DNA of 64,000 nucleotides from Parabacteroides distasonis (GCA_021531775.1 JAFBIU010000010.1:1-64000); one strand, 5' to 3'; shown: positions 6,054-14,972, numbered from the stretch's first letter. Numbers and translations: made by a program. Notes: generated from the letters alone by a model not told the origin.

Positions 6054-7631
6054 TTAACTATACCAAGGCCGTTTCCGATTGGGCAAGTTGTTCAATATAT
6101 CAATACAGATGTTGACATCCTCCACCACTTGGAAATCAAACATACCCACACAGATGAAATCCGCACCATTTTCAAAGGCATAGCGGAAACCGTCCTGCGG
6201 TTCGATGGCCCCTCCTGCCAACACCTTAAAGCCAATGACCGGCACCTTGGTCTTGTTCACGAATTCAATGGTACGATCGGGGAACGTATCAAACAGGTTG
6301 TCGTGCCACATGTTGTGATCCGCCTTTTTGCGAGTCTCATTGGGTTGGGACATCTCGAAAGCGACCCTGTTCTCACGAGGATGAGCAGACCAATAGCGGT
6401 CATGGTGCATGGTCTTCATGTAGTAGTCCGGAATGATACCCTGCTCCTCGCACTGGATCAACGCATCAATGGTATGAGCGGCAATACCGGTGGTGACACC
6501 TTGGCTCCGGATAATATCAACCAGTTCGCCCACTACATCAATGCGATGGTTCAGACACATACGGTCGCCAATCGTGCCATGCACCTGAACCAGATCCACA
6601 CCTAAATCAATGGCCTTTTTGACCCCTTCCTCATTTGCTTTCCGATCCTCTCCGAAAATATAGTAGTTGATGATTTTCATCTTACTACCTGTGAGTTTCT
6701 TATAGCGGTTCAGGATGCCGGAATGCACCACCCAGTCGCTCACGGCTATACTGTTGATGCCGGCTTGCTCTGCCAACATCAGACTCTCAAACACCTTCTT
6801 CTCGGTATTGTATGATTTGAAGAGCTTGCTTACATAAAGCAGATCCCGTGCATGAGCCGTACCGTCAAAGAGATTTCCGCCGAAGATGATGCGGCTCAAT
6901 TCATGCGGGCCAATCTTGCCTTTCGGCAGTTCGCCCTTTAATTCCTTGATGTCCAATTGCCCTACCTGAATCGTTGCGCCGGACAACGCATCCGTACTGG
7001 AAAAGTTGGAATGTTTGGTAGCACTCCATCCGGTTACGCCCAAGACCGGCACAACAGCCAGGTCTTTCAACATCGCACGGCGGTTCATGCCGGTGGAGGA
7101 GGCGGTATGCGGTTGGGCAGCCGCTTCATTGGATGGGCCAGCAGGCTCGGATGCGGGGCTCGACACGGCGGGTTGCGCTTTTCGCAAACAAGCCAAGAGA
7201 CGATCCGAAAGGAACATCAGACCATATCCCTGCTCTTTCAAAAAGGCCAACAGGTAAAGTACCAACGCCTCAATTCCCAATTGATTGACCAAATAGACGG
7301 AACTGTCTCCTGTCAGCAAAGCCGATCCGAAAGGAGGATAGGCAAGGAAATAGGCTGTCAGCAACAGAGCTCCACCCAAAGCGGCCCAACGGACAAACAG
7401 TCCTAAGAAGAGTGCCAGACCCACCGCAATCAATCCCCAGATATTGCAAAAATCAACGACTGCCAAACGTTCCGGTGTAGCGGCTAACCAATGATAAAAG
7501 CCTGCCAAGAAGCTCTGGCTGTTATTCAAGTAGCTCTCCGCAGACCATTTCTCTGCGAAAAACTTGATGCACCCCTCATACAGGAAATGCCATCCGATCG
7601 CAATACGTATAATCGTAATAAGTAGTTTCAT
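6054..7631 (-). CDS. DoxX membrane domain fused to a Tat-type signal and a TIM-barrel domain
   Basis: A 525-residue protein in three parts. Residues 1-150 are a DoxX/MauE-like module with about four hydrophobic segments (IIRIAIGWHFLYEGCIKFF, NIWGLIAVGLALFLGLFVRW). Residues 150-180 are a Ser/Pro/Ala linker. Then an internal twin-arginine-like segment (NRRAMLKDLAVVPVLGVTGW) precedes about 320 residues that look like an alpha/beta barrel (LAEQAGINSIAVSDW, AIDLGVDLVQVHGTIGD, VIGFKVLAGGAI, GADFICVGMFDFQ). DoxX proteins act in membrane redox chemistry; the barrel family I do not recognise more closely. The gene is 11 bases after the aldolase gene and is the last of the SusCD operon. The internal signal suggests that the barrel faces the periplasm; that is inference. 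Confidence 0.6.
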   Translation of the reverse strand: MKLLITIIRIAIGWHFLYEGCIKFFAEKWSAESYLNNSQSFLAGFYHWLAATPERLAVVDFCNIWGLIAVGLALFLGLFVRWAALGGALLLTAYFLAYPPFGSALLTGDSSVYLVNQLGIEALVLYLLAFLKEQGYGLMFLSDRLLACLRKAQPAVSSPASEPAGPSNEAAAQPHTASSTGMNRRAMLKDLAVVPVLGVTGWSATKHSNFSSTDALSGATIQVGQLDIKELKGELPKGKIGPHELSRIIFGGNLFDGTAHARDLLYVSKLFKSYNTEKKVFESLMLAEQAGINSIAVSDWVVHSGILNRYKKLTGSKMKIINYYIFGEDRKANEEGVKKAIDLGVDLVQVHGTIGDRMCLNHRIDVVGELVDIIRSQGVTTGIAAHTIDALIQCEEQGIIPDYYMKTMHHDRYWSAHPRENRVAFEMSQPNETRKKADHNMWHDNLFDTFPDRTIEFVNKTKVPVIGFKVLAGGAIEPQDGFRYAFENGADFICVGMFDFQVVEDVNICIDILNNLPNRKRPWYS

Positions 7632-7642
7632 GATTCCTTTTT

Positions 7643-8779
7643 TTATTTGCGTAAATAGGGCTTCAAGCTCCTAAAACGACGTTCAATTTCATCTTGTTGT
7701 TGGGCAGATAGTTCCAGATCCTTTAAGATCATCTGTTCGGGGATAGTCCGTTTCCCGCCTGTCCAATCGTATGCACGGGAAAGGCAATTCTTGAAGATGC
7801 CTCTTCGTTTCAGCAGATAGAGATGCGGTCCCCGCAATTCTCCACCCACAGCCCGATCAGGAACGGAGTTGGACAGATTCAACATCAACAGATACCTTCC
7901 AAAGGCATCATCCAACGTGCCTTGTGCATCTCCATTTTCCATCTGTTCCCAGATATAGGCAATCAGATCCGCATAGGCAGGTCGCTCCGTGATCAATCCT
8001 TCCGTCCCTAACTGACGGCTTTGATACAACCATTGCCAGCTGCCCCATGCGCTGAATACGGTCTTGATGAGCGGCTTGTTCGTCAATTCCTCGACGATAC
8101 GGCTGTTGCAATCGCCGGACTCCTCTTTGATGTACCCAAACAGTTGTGGGTGCAAGCGAGCCAACTCAATCAGTAGTTCCACAGGTGGCATTACCCCTTT
8201 GTAAGTGGTTCCTCCTCCTGTCTGGATGATGACAGGACAGGTAATATGCTTGGCCAATTCCAAATAGTAGTTGCGCAAGTCCTCCACCGTCTTGCCGTCA
8301 TCAGGCGGTCTTGAAATGATGGCGATATGTGCCTCCGGATAACGTTGGATCAACAGCTGGATATGTTTCGCACAGACCACCATCTCCGCTCTGTTTTTCC
8401 CCTGGCAACCCAACACCACCCAGGCGTTCGTGCCGGCCATCGCCTTGACCAAGGCCTCCATGCCATTTAACTTCTCCTCCACAGACAACAGGTCACAACT
8501 GTCGTCTGATTGTGGCCAAATGCTGCCGGGGCAACCACATTCGAACACAAAGCGAGCCTCATTTGCCAACACCTCATAATCCACCTCCCCGGTTTCTTTG
8601 TAAGGAGTAGAGAGAATGGGCAGTGGTCCCCTGACCGGTACCGGTGCAGTGGTTTGACTCCTTGCAAGAGACGGTGTCGTCAGTCCCTCCGATATAGCAG
8701 CAGATAAGGCAGATTCGGAGAATAACCCGATCAACCCTGTTGCTGTCATTTTTTTGATAAAATCCCTTCTATTCTCCAT
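7643..8779 (-). CDS. Exported DapA/NanA-family aldolase-like protein
   Basis: A 378-residue protein of the dihydrodipicolinate synthase / N-acetylneuraminate lyase family. The N-terminus NRRDFIKKMTATGLIGLFSES is a twin-arginine signal, which is unusual for this normally cytosolic family. The barrel begins near residue 50 (PVRGPLPILSTPYKETGEVD). The Schiff-base lysine is probably Lys218 in YIKEESGD. The Tyr usually found in the strand before it is not evident; that strand reads VIIQTGGGT, so the chemistry may differ from DapA. It follows SusD after a hairpin-bearing gap and precedes the DoxX fusion by 11 bases. The likely role is lyase chemistry on an imported sugar acid or related compound; the substrate is unknown. 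Confidence 0.7.
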   Translation of the reverse strand: MENRRDFIKKMTATGLIGLFSESALSAAISEGLTTPSLARSQTTAPVPVRGPLPILSTPYKETGEVDYEVLANEARFVFECGCPGSIWPQSDDSCDLLSVEEKLNGMEALVKAMAGTNAWVVLGCQGKNRAEMVVCAKHIQLLIQRYPEAHIAIISRPPDDGKTVEDLRNYYLELAKHITCPVIIQTGGGTTYKGVMPPVELLIELARLHPQLFGYIKEESGDCNSRIVEELTNKPLIKTVFSAWGSWQWLYQSRQLGTEGLITERPAYADLIAYIWEQMENGDAQGTLDDAFGRYLLMLNLSNSVPDRAVGGELRGPHLYLLKRRGIFKNCLSRAYDWTGGKRTIPEQMILKDLELSAQQQDEIERRFRSLKPYLRK

Positions 8780-8804
8780 TTATTGATCCTTTATGATTTG
8801 GAAA

Positions 8805-8834
8805 GGAGCGGGTCTGCCCATCGCATACCCGCTC
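8805..8834 (-). other. Intercistronic stem-loop between susD and the aldolase gene
   Basis: GAGCGGGT (8806-8813) and ACCCGCTC (8827-8834) form a perfect 8-base-pair GC-rich stem with a 13-base loop, in the 67-base gap after the SusD stop codon. No T tract follows on the minus strand, so it is not a simple terminator. A role in RNA processing, or in protecting the susC-susD part of the transcript from 3' decay, is plausible but inferred. Confidence 0.5.
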
Positions 8835-8846
8835 ACTCTCCTTGCA

Positions 8847-10274
8847 TTAATAACCCGGATTCTGCGTCGTGATCGCTTTGTTGAAGTTCAACTCAGAGGT
8901 CGGAATCGGCCACAGCCAATGGCTCTCTGCGATGTCCATACCCCGATGCAGCTTGACATAACGTTTCGCTTCATCCTTGCCCAATCGTTTCAAGTCCAAC
9001 CAGCGTTTTCCTTCTCCAATGGTCTCGTAACCCCGCTCCTCGATACATTGCTCGATGAATGACTCCTTGGTGAAGTCGGCCAGCTTGAAATCGACTGGTG
9101 AAGGCTGGGTGGAGGGATAACCATAGGCACGACGATGCACCTGGTTGAGCGCCTCCAATGCCTCTGCGTTCAACCCTGCCGTCCGGCAAGAGGCCTCCGC
9201 AAAGAGTAACAAACAGTCTGCATAGCGATAAAGCGGGTATGAGTTGCGAGGATTTAATCCCTCCCGATCAATGTATTTACGGATCAGAATGGTTCCGGGG
9301 CCACACAAACCGCCTTCGTATTCATACCACAACGATTTGCGCAGATCCTTGTCATCTTGTTGCTGGTAGGTGCAATAATCCGTTTTTGAGATCAATACAT
9401 TATAGCCTGCACTAACGATGTATTCTCCCGCTATATTTCCTCCATGGCAAAAAATAGCCAACGAAAATCCATCCTGCTCATGATATTTCAGATAGAAAAC
9501 CTCCTCTGGAGTAGTCACGATGTTCGCTCCAAACAGATTGTCGAAGTCCTCCCATGTCGAAACCTCCACCAAGCTATACTGCTTGCTCTGTATCACCTCT
9601 TTGGTCAATTGGGCTGCTTTCTCGTAATTGTTCAAGTAGAAATGTACATCCGCAAGCAGCAGTTTGGCCGCACCCGCAGTGGCTCGGCCGGCGACGGAAG
9701 CCGTTGCCGGTAAAGCAGATGCCGCATATTCCAGGTCAGAAGTAATCAACTCATAGACGGCCGACTCCGGACTGCGATCGATCTCGATCTCATCCAAATT
9801 ACTTTCTGTACGCAAAGGAACAGCTCCCCAGTTACGGACCAAATGGAAATAGGCCAATGCGCGCAGGAATCTGGATTCACCCATATACTTCTGTTGATCC
9901 GCTTCAGAGGCGTTTTGGGCATTCGGGATTGCTGCAATCATGATATTCGCATTTCGAATGGCTTGATATAGATAACCCCAAACTCCTGAAACACGCGATT
10001 GATTCGTAGAGTTCAACCCTTGATATTTGCTGGGTGGTTCCCAACTTCCCAGACCTCCATAGATGTAGTCGGATGATTCTTCCAACATACAAGGATACTG
10101 ATCCCTGAAGCAACTCCTCAGGGGTGCATAGATGGCATTCACGCCAGATTCGATTTCATTTGCATTGTTGTAGAAGGTTTCCACCGCAATGGCTTGCGGT
10201 TTCTCCTCCAAGGTATCACTACATGCACCGCAAACCATCAGTGCACCTAAACCTATGATAGCTATATATTTCAT
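8847..10274 (-). CDS. SusD/RagB-like nutrient-binding lipoprotein
   Basis: A 475-residue outer-surface lipoprotein with signal peptide and lipobox Cys18 (VCGAC). Family hallmarks are visible: TFYNNANEIESGVNAIYAPL near the N-terminus, YMGESRFLRALAYFHLVRNWGAVPL (TPR-like helix region), and the C-terminal ERGYETIGEGKRWLDLKRLG and WPIPTSELNFN. SusD proteins lid the SusC transporter and bind the glycan or peptide ligand. The gene lies 19 bases after susC, the usual pairing. The ligand cannot be read from the sequence. Confidence 0.93.
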   Translation of the reverse strand: MKYIAIIGLGALMVCGACSDTLEEKPQAIAVETFYNNANEIESGVNAIYAPLRSCFRDQYPCMLEESSDYIYGGLGSWEPPSKYQGLNSTNQSRVSGVWGYLYQAIRNANIMIAAIPNAQNASEADQQKYMGESRFLRALAYFHLVRNWGAVPLRTESNLDEIEIDRSPESAVYELITSDLEYAASALPATASVAGRATAGAAKLLLADVHFYLNNYEKAAQLTKEVIQSKQYSLVEVSTWEDFDNLFGANIVTTPEEVFYLKYHEQDGFSLAIFCHGGNIAGEYIVSAGYNVLISKTDYCTYQQQDDKDLRKSLWYEYEGGLCGPGTILIRKYIDREGLNPRNSYPLYRYADCLLLFAEASCRTAGLNAEALEALNQVHRRAYGYPSTQPSPVDFKLADFTKESFIEQCIEERGYETIGEGKRWLDLKRLGKDEAKRYVKLHRGMDIAESHWLWPIPTSELNFNKAITTQNPGY

Positions 10275-10293
10275 ACTGTCTGTTTTTAAGTGA

Positions 10294-13200
10294 TTAGAAA
10301 GTCATATTTATACCGAACGTATAGGTCCGTGCAACCGGATAGGCATTCTGGTCGATACCTTGCGCAATGCCACCTCCCTGCATGTTGACATCCGGGTCCC
10401 AGCCCGAATAGCTGGTGATCGTGAAGAGGTTCTGCATACTCAATGAGAGACGAGCCCGTTGGATATATTTCCAATTCCACTTTTTGACCGGCAAGTTGTA
10501 GGCAAACTCCACATTCTTCAGACGCAGGTAGGAACCATTCTCCACGAAACGATCCGACAACCGCATGGACAATCCCGTAATAGGTTTCGGGTATTTTGCG
10601 TTCGGATTCTCCGGTGTCCAATGGTCGTAAAGCACCTCACGCTGCTGGTTCAAACCGTATGCGTAATAAAGCGTGTTGTCAATGCTGGAGGCGTTGAACA
10701 AATCGTTGCCTTGCGAACCTTGCAAGAAGAAGGAGAATTCGAAGTCTTTGTAACGCATATTGGAATTCAAGCCATAGATGAAATCGGGGTTCGGATCACC
10801 AATGATGGTCTTGTCGTCTTGATTGATGATGCCATCCCCATTCAAATCCTTGTACTTTTCGGCACCCTTCTCGTCGTACCCATCTTGCAGGTAGCCGTAG
10901 AAGACACCCATTGGTTCACCTTCACGAAGAATCACGGAGTTGTCATCTACCACCATGAAGCCGATCCAGCCGCCCAGAATATCCTGGCCTTCATACAGCT
11001 TCTTCACCTTGCTACGGTTCGTAGAGATGTTCGCTGTCAAATCCCATTTGAAGTCACCCGTAAAAGGATGTGCATCGATGGTCAACTCAAAACCGGAGTT
11101 ACGAATCTGGCCTATATTGCCCAAAGTCGAGCTGTAACCGGTTGAGGTCGGCAATTGGATGCTGTTCAACAGGTCTTTGGTCTCCTTGATATAATAATCG
11201 GCCGTAAAATGCAGTTTATTATCCAACACGCCAAAGTCAAGACCCAAGTCTAACTGGCTGGTCGTCTCCCATTTCAAATCAGCAGGTTTGGTAGAACCCG
11301 GAGCAAAATAGGTATAGCGATCGTTGCCAAAGACGGTCTTGCCGGCATAGAGGTTATTCAAGGTAGAATAGGGACTGATTGCCTGGCTACCGGATACACC
11401 GTAGCTGGCTCTCCATTTCAAATCACTGATGGCTTCCAGCTCCTTCATGAAGGGCTCTTCGCTCATACGCCAAGCGATGGCACCTGAAGGGAAGTATCCC
11501 CATTTGTTGCCCTCACTATACCGGGAGGAACCGTCCGCACGGAAACTAAATGTAAGCAGATAACGATTATCAAACGTGTAGTTCACACGGGCAATTGAGG
11601 AGAGCAACACCCATTTCGTATAACTAGAACTCGGGATGCCCGGCGAAGAGGCACTTCCTAAATTACCTGTTTCCGTCACATCACTCAGATAACCATTACC
11701 ACTTCCTGCCAGATACTTGTACTCATAATCCTGGTAGGTGAAACCTGCCAATGCAGAAAAGAAATGCTTTTTGGCAAACGTCTTCGTGTAACTGATCGTA
11801 TTTTCGTTCAACAAACTGATTTCTTGAGATGTACTTACAGAAGCAGAGCCTTGCGAATTCCAATATTCCAACCCTTTGTAATAGTCATTGCGTCCATCTC
11901 GATTCTCCACGCCACCGGATACTTTCAGTACCAATCCGTCAATCGGTTCATACGTAAAGGCGGCATTTGCCAATACACTGTTTCGCTTCGTCACATTGGT
12001 CACCTCATTCATGATGTTAAGCGGATTGATCAAAGCTCCTCCTGTCGTCACGAAGGGCAAACAGTTCTCCAATATCGTATAAGTGCCATCTTCATTGTAG
12101 GGAGTTACCGCGGGAGGTGCCAACAAAGAGGCACTGACAATCGTTGCCCCTTGGCGACCGCCCTGTGAAGTCTTATTGTCGTCAATGGATCGAGTTAATG
12201 TTGTATTGACATTCACTTTCAATCGATCCGTAATCTTATGGTTGACATCCGTCCGTAAGGTATAACGCTTGTAGCTACCAACACCCACGATACCTTGCTG
12301 ATCAAAGATATTGGCACCAACCGTAAACTGTGTTCTGTCCGTTCCACCGCTGATGTCCAACGCATGGGTGCGAATCGGCTGTGTCGAATAGACGAAATCC
12401 TGCCAGTCGAACCCCTCTCCTAACGCATTGATCTCTGATTCGGAGAAGCAAGCCTCTTTTCCATCATTCACTAAACGTTCGTTATAGAATCTAGCATATT
12501 CCTGGGCATTCATCATGTCCATCTTCTTCGCCAATTTCTGCAGACCTAACGTGGTGCTGAAATCCACCTTTGTTTTTCCCGATTTACCCTTCTTGGTCGT
12601 TACCAAAATGACACCATTGGAACCACGAGAACCATAAATCGCAATGGAAGAGGCATCTTTCAAGACCTCAATGCTCTCAATATCATCCGAACTCAACAGC
12701 GCTAACCCGGAATTGGTGGGGAATCCATCAATCACATATAAAGGATCGTTTCCTCCTAAAATGGAGTTTGTACCACGAATACGGACAGTTGGTGATCCAC
12801 CAGGTGCACCACTGCTCTGTTTTACGTGAACACCGGATGTACGACCTTGCAACGCTTGTGCAGGAGAGGCTACGGGGAAAGCGGCCAATTCTTCTGCTTT
12901 AACCGAAGAGACAGAACCGGTCAAATCCGATTTTTTGACTGTACCATAACCGACTACAACCACCTCATCCAAATTTTGGGTGTCTTCACTCAACCGGACG
13001 GTCAAGTTCTTCTGATTGCCGACCTTGATCTCTTGCTCCAAATAACCGATGTAGGAAATCTCCAAAAGGGCTCCTTCGGCCACCTCCAACGAGAAGTTGC
13101 CATCTATATCGGTTACGGTACCGGTCGTCGTTCCTTTGACCACTACGTTGGCACCAATGATGGGTTCGCCACTCTTGTCGAGTACCTTACCGGTCACACG

Positions 13201-13611
13201 ACGGCCGTTTTGTTGCGAAGCCTCGACCTTGGTCAGAATGATTTTCCGGTCCAGCACCTTGTAGGTGACATCCGTACCGGCAAAGAGTTGATCCAAGACG
13301 ACAAACACATCGCTCTTCTCGGCCTGTAGCGACACACGACGGTCCAAGTCGATGTGGCGTACATTGAAGAAAAAGGAGAATTCAGACTGATCCTCAATCT
13401 TGTTCAAGACCGTCTGGACGGTTTCATTTTGTGCGTTTAAACTAACTTTCGCTTCTTGAGCGTAACTTTCTACCGACCAAGCTATACCGGCCGAACAGAC
13501 AAGCATCAACATACTTAACTTCATGCTTCTGGGTATTTTTTGAACGACTTGTTCAGGCAGTCGTAAAGCCTTTTTCGCCCAATCCTGTTGGGGGATTAAA
13601 ATATTTGCCAT
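10294..13611 (-). CDS. SusC/RagA-type TonB-dependent transporter with N-terminal STN domain
   Basis: A 1105-residue outer-membrane transporter. After a long signal region ending near SYAQ (about residue 51) come a secretin/TonB N-terminal (STN) signalling domain (about 55-125; VQTVLNKIEDQSEFSFFFN), a CarboxypepD_reg-like beta-sandwich (138-210; TGKVLDKSGEPIIGANVVVKG) and the plug (from 215; DEVVVVGYGTVKKSDLTGS, then GRTSGVHVKQSSGAPGG). A 22-strand barrel ends in aromatic TFGINMTF. The STN domain is the part that contacts FecR anti-sigma factors, and a fecR gene lies 160 bases upstream. The gap holds a candidate antisense RNA on the plus strand and no TAnnTTTG promoter on the minus strand. That suits either read-through from fecR or a promoter for the local ECF sigma factor. 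Confidence 0.95.
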   Translation of the reverse strand: MANILIPQQDWAKKALRLPEQVVQKIPRSMKLSMLMLVCSAGIAWSVESYAQEAKVSLNAQNETVQTVLNKIEDQSEFSFFFNVRHIDLDRRVSLQAEKSDVFVVLDQLFAGTDVTYKVLDRKIILTKVEASQQNGRRVTGKVLDKSGEPIIGANVVVKGTTTGTVTDIDGNFSLEVAEGALLEISYIGYLEQEIKVGNQKNLTVRLSEDTQNLDEVVVVGYGTVKKSDLTGSVSSVKAEELAAFPVASPAQALQGRTSGVHVKQSSGAPGGSPTVRIRGTNSILGGNDPLYVIDGFPTNSGLALLSSDDIESIEVLKDASSIAIYGSRGSNGVILVTTKKGKSGKTKVDFSTTLGLQKLAKKMDMMNAQEYARFYNERLVNDGKEACFSESEINALGEGFDWQDFVYSTQPIRTHALDISGGTDRTQFTVGANIFDQQGIVGVGSYKRYTLRTDVNHKITDRLKVNVNTTLTRSIDDNKTSQGGRQGATIVSASLLAPPAVTPYNEDGTYTILENCLPFVTTGGALINPLNIMNEVTNVTKRNSVLANAAFTYEPIDGLVLKVSGGVENRDGRNDYYKGLEYWNSQGSASVSTSQEISLLNENTISYTKTFAKKHFFSALAGFTYQDYEYKYLAGSGNGYLSDVTETGNLGSASSPGIPSSSYTKWVLLSSIARVNYTFDNRYLLTFSFRADGSSRYSEGNKWGYFPSGAIAWRMSEEPFMKELEAISDLKWRASYGVSGSQAISPYSTLNNLYAGKTVFGNDRYTYFAPGSTKPADLKWETTSQLDLGLDFGVLDNKLHFTADYYIKETKDLLNSIQLPTSTGYSSTLGNIGQIRNSGFELTIDAHPFTGDFKWDLTANISTNRSKVKKLYEGQDILGGWIGFMVVDDNSVILREGEPMGVFYGYLQDGYDEKGAEKYKDLNGDGIINQDDKTIIGDPNPDFIYGLNSNMRYKDFEFSFFLQGSQGNDLFNASSIDNTLYYAYGLNQQREVLYDHWTPENPNAKYPKPITGLSMRLSDRFVENGSYLRLKNVEFAYNLPVKKWNWKYIQRARLSLSMQNLFTITSYSGWDPDVNMQGGGIAQGIDQNAYPVARTYTFGINMTF

Positions 13612-13618
13612 ACTTTTG
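13587..13618 (+). promoter_or_regulatory. Plus-strand promoter antisense to the start of susC
   Basis: GTTG at 13587-13590 and TACTTTTG at 13611-13618 are 20 bases apart, matching the Bacteroides promoter consensus in both -7 sequence and spacing. The same GTTG variant occurs at the hypD and moxR promoters in this window. There is no plus-strand gene downstream before fecR (which is on the minus strand), only hairpins and a T tract, so it would drive a short antisense RNA. Confidence 0.55.
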
Positions 13619-13623
13619 CAGAT

Positions 13624-13740
13624 GGATTTAAGTTAAACAAAAAATGGTGGGTGGCTTGTCGCCAAACAAGCACTTCCCGGTTCTCATTTCATCCGGTCTC
13701 CGCTTGCGCCAACAGGCAGAGATCGGGTGTTTTTCGTTTT
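13624..13740 (+). ncRNA. Candidate cis-antisense small RNA opposite the susC leader (DonS-like)
   Basis: From the promoter at 13587-13618 the expected start is near 13624. The region then holds a small hairpin (GCTTGT 13654-13659 with ACAAGC 13666-13671) and a longer terminator-like hairpin with a T-rich tail ending at 13740, giving an RNA of about 115 bases. It would lie wholly opposite the 5' leader of susC, between fecR and susC. Bacteroides fragilis has PUL-associated antisense RNAs (DonS and relatives) at this position in ECF/anti-sigma loci, which repress their locus. The call is by position and signal; I have no sequence comparison to DonS. Confidence 0.5.
13693..13740 (+). terminator. 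Plus-strand terminator in the fecR-susC gap
   Basis: CCGGTCTCCGC (13693-13703) pairs with GCAGAGATCGG (13716-13726), with one mismatch and one wobble, and is followed by GTGTTTTTCGTTTT. On the minus strand the hairpin has no T tract, so it is oriented to stop plus-strand RNA even though no plus-strand protein gene ends here. Confidence 0.6.
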
Positions 13741-13771
13741 ATGGAGATCTGCTTTTCATATTAATAATGTA

Positions 13772-14818
13772 TTAATAGATTTCAATTGTTGATCGTTCAT
13801 CTTCCGTATTGTTCGTATCCACGTAACGCCACCGGATGCCCGAGGAGATCTTGAATACCTCCAAGATGCGCTCTAACCGCTGGTTGGTGAAGGTTCCCGA
13901 AAAGGCTTCGTCGGCCAGACGGGCATTCTTCAACTGAAAACGGACGTGAAACCGCTTTGCCAACATCCGTAGGGCTTCAGGCAAGGGAGTCGATTGGAAA
14001 ATGATCTTGCCGTCTTTCCAAGCTGTCTCCGACAGTCCGGTTGTCCCCACGACCTGTATCTCGGCCTTTGTTGCATCGAAGATGGCCTGCTGGCCCGGTC
14101 TCAACTCAACGGTTTGCAGATTGTTCCCTTGCGGATAGAGGAAACGGACCTTACCGGACAGCAACGTGGTCTTGATTTGAGAGTCTGAGGCAAATGCCTC
14201 CACATTGAAGGTGGTTCCCAACACCTGAATGGTGGCATGATGGGGCGTCTCGACCTTGAAGGGACGATCAGCTGCTTTCTGCACCTCAAAATAGGCTTCA
14301 CCTTGCAACGAGACACAACGTTCGTTCTCGGCAAAGGTGGAGGGATAACACAAGCGTGTCTCCGAATTGAGGTGGACCGTCGATCCGTCCGGCAACAGGA
14401 GGGTGGTGGTCATCCCTGGATTGGTGCGCACTTCGACCAGACGAACTGTTTCTTCAGCTGTTGTTCCATGCGGATAGGTATAATAATAGATTGCACCCCC
14501 TGCCATGAGCAGGGGGATCAGTAGGACGGCCGCCACCTGTTGAAAACCTCTCCACAGACGGCTGGTCCAAGGGATCGTTCCTCTCTTGACCTTCCTGCTG
14601 ATCTGCTGCCAAGCCTCTTCCGTATGGATGTGAGGAGCGACCCGCATCAGATCGGTCTGCCAGGTGAGCGTGAGCAACTGCTTCAACAGCCGTTCATGCT
14701 CCTCCGATTGTGCCAGCCAAGCCTGTACCGCCAAACATTCCTGTTCGGTGGCCTGACCGGTACAATAACGGATGAGTACCTGCTCTTCGATTGGTTGTGT
14801 TGAATCTCTATAATCCAT
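13772..14818 (-). CDS. FecR family anti-sigma factor
   Basis: A 348-residue protein. It has an N-terminal cytoplasmic helical domain that would bind the sigma factor (EEQVLIRYCTGQATEQECLAV is typical), one transmembrane segment near residues 92-115 (VAAVLLIPLLMAGGAIYYY), and the periplasmic FecR domain (TTTLLLPDGSTVHLNSETRL, GEAYFEVQKAADRPFKVETP, VLGTTFNVEAF). A C-terminal DUF4974-type domain follows (ALRMLAKRFHVRFQLKNARL, AFSGTFTNQRLERILEVFKI). It would transmit SusC occupancy, via the STN domain, to the ECF sigma factor. It is transcribed with susC but away from the sigma gene, an uncommon arrangement. Confidence 0.93.
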   Translation of the reverse strand: MDYRDSTQPIEEQVLIRYCTGQATEQECLAVQAWLAQSEEHERLLKQLLTLTWQTDLMRVAPHIHTEEAWQQISRKVKRGTIPWTSRLWRGFQQVAAVLLIPLLMAGGAIYYYTYPHGTTAEETVRLVEVRTNPGMTTTLLLPDGSTVHLNSETRLCYPSTFAENERCVSLQGEAYFEVQKAADRPFKVETPHHATIQVLGTTFNVEAFASDSQIKTTLLSGKVRFLYPQGNNLQTVELRPGQQAIFDATKAEIQVVGTTGLSETAWKDGKIIFQSTPLPEALRMLAKRFHVRFQLKNARLADEAFSGTFTNQRLERILEVFKISSGIRWRYVDTNNTEDERSTIEIY

Positions 14819-14964
14819 TTTTGATGCTTTTTATTACTATGACAAGGAAAAGGTACCCGATTCCTAAACGAAAACTGAAATATTTTTAATGTTATACAAC
14901 ATATACTATGGACGTTATTCAAGATTTTTCTTTTCCTCTATATCATCACCATCCGAAAATCACC

Positions 14965-14972
14965 TATATTTG
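14965..14972 (+). promoter_or_regulatory. -7 element (TATATTTG) of the ECF sigma gene
   Basis: TATATTTG fits the TAnnTTTG consensus and lies 40 bases upstream of the ATG at 15013. The -33 position holds no clear TTTG. The element falls inside the reading-frame extension that begins at 14908, which argues for the start at 15013. Confidence 0.6.
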
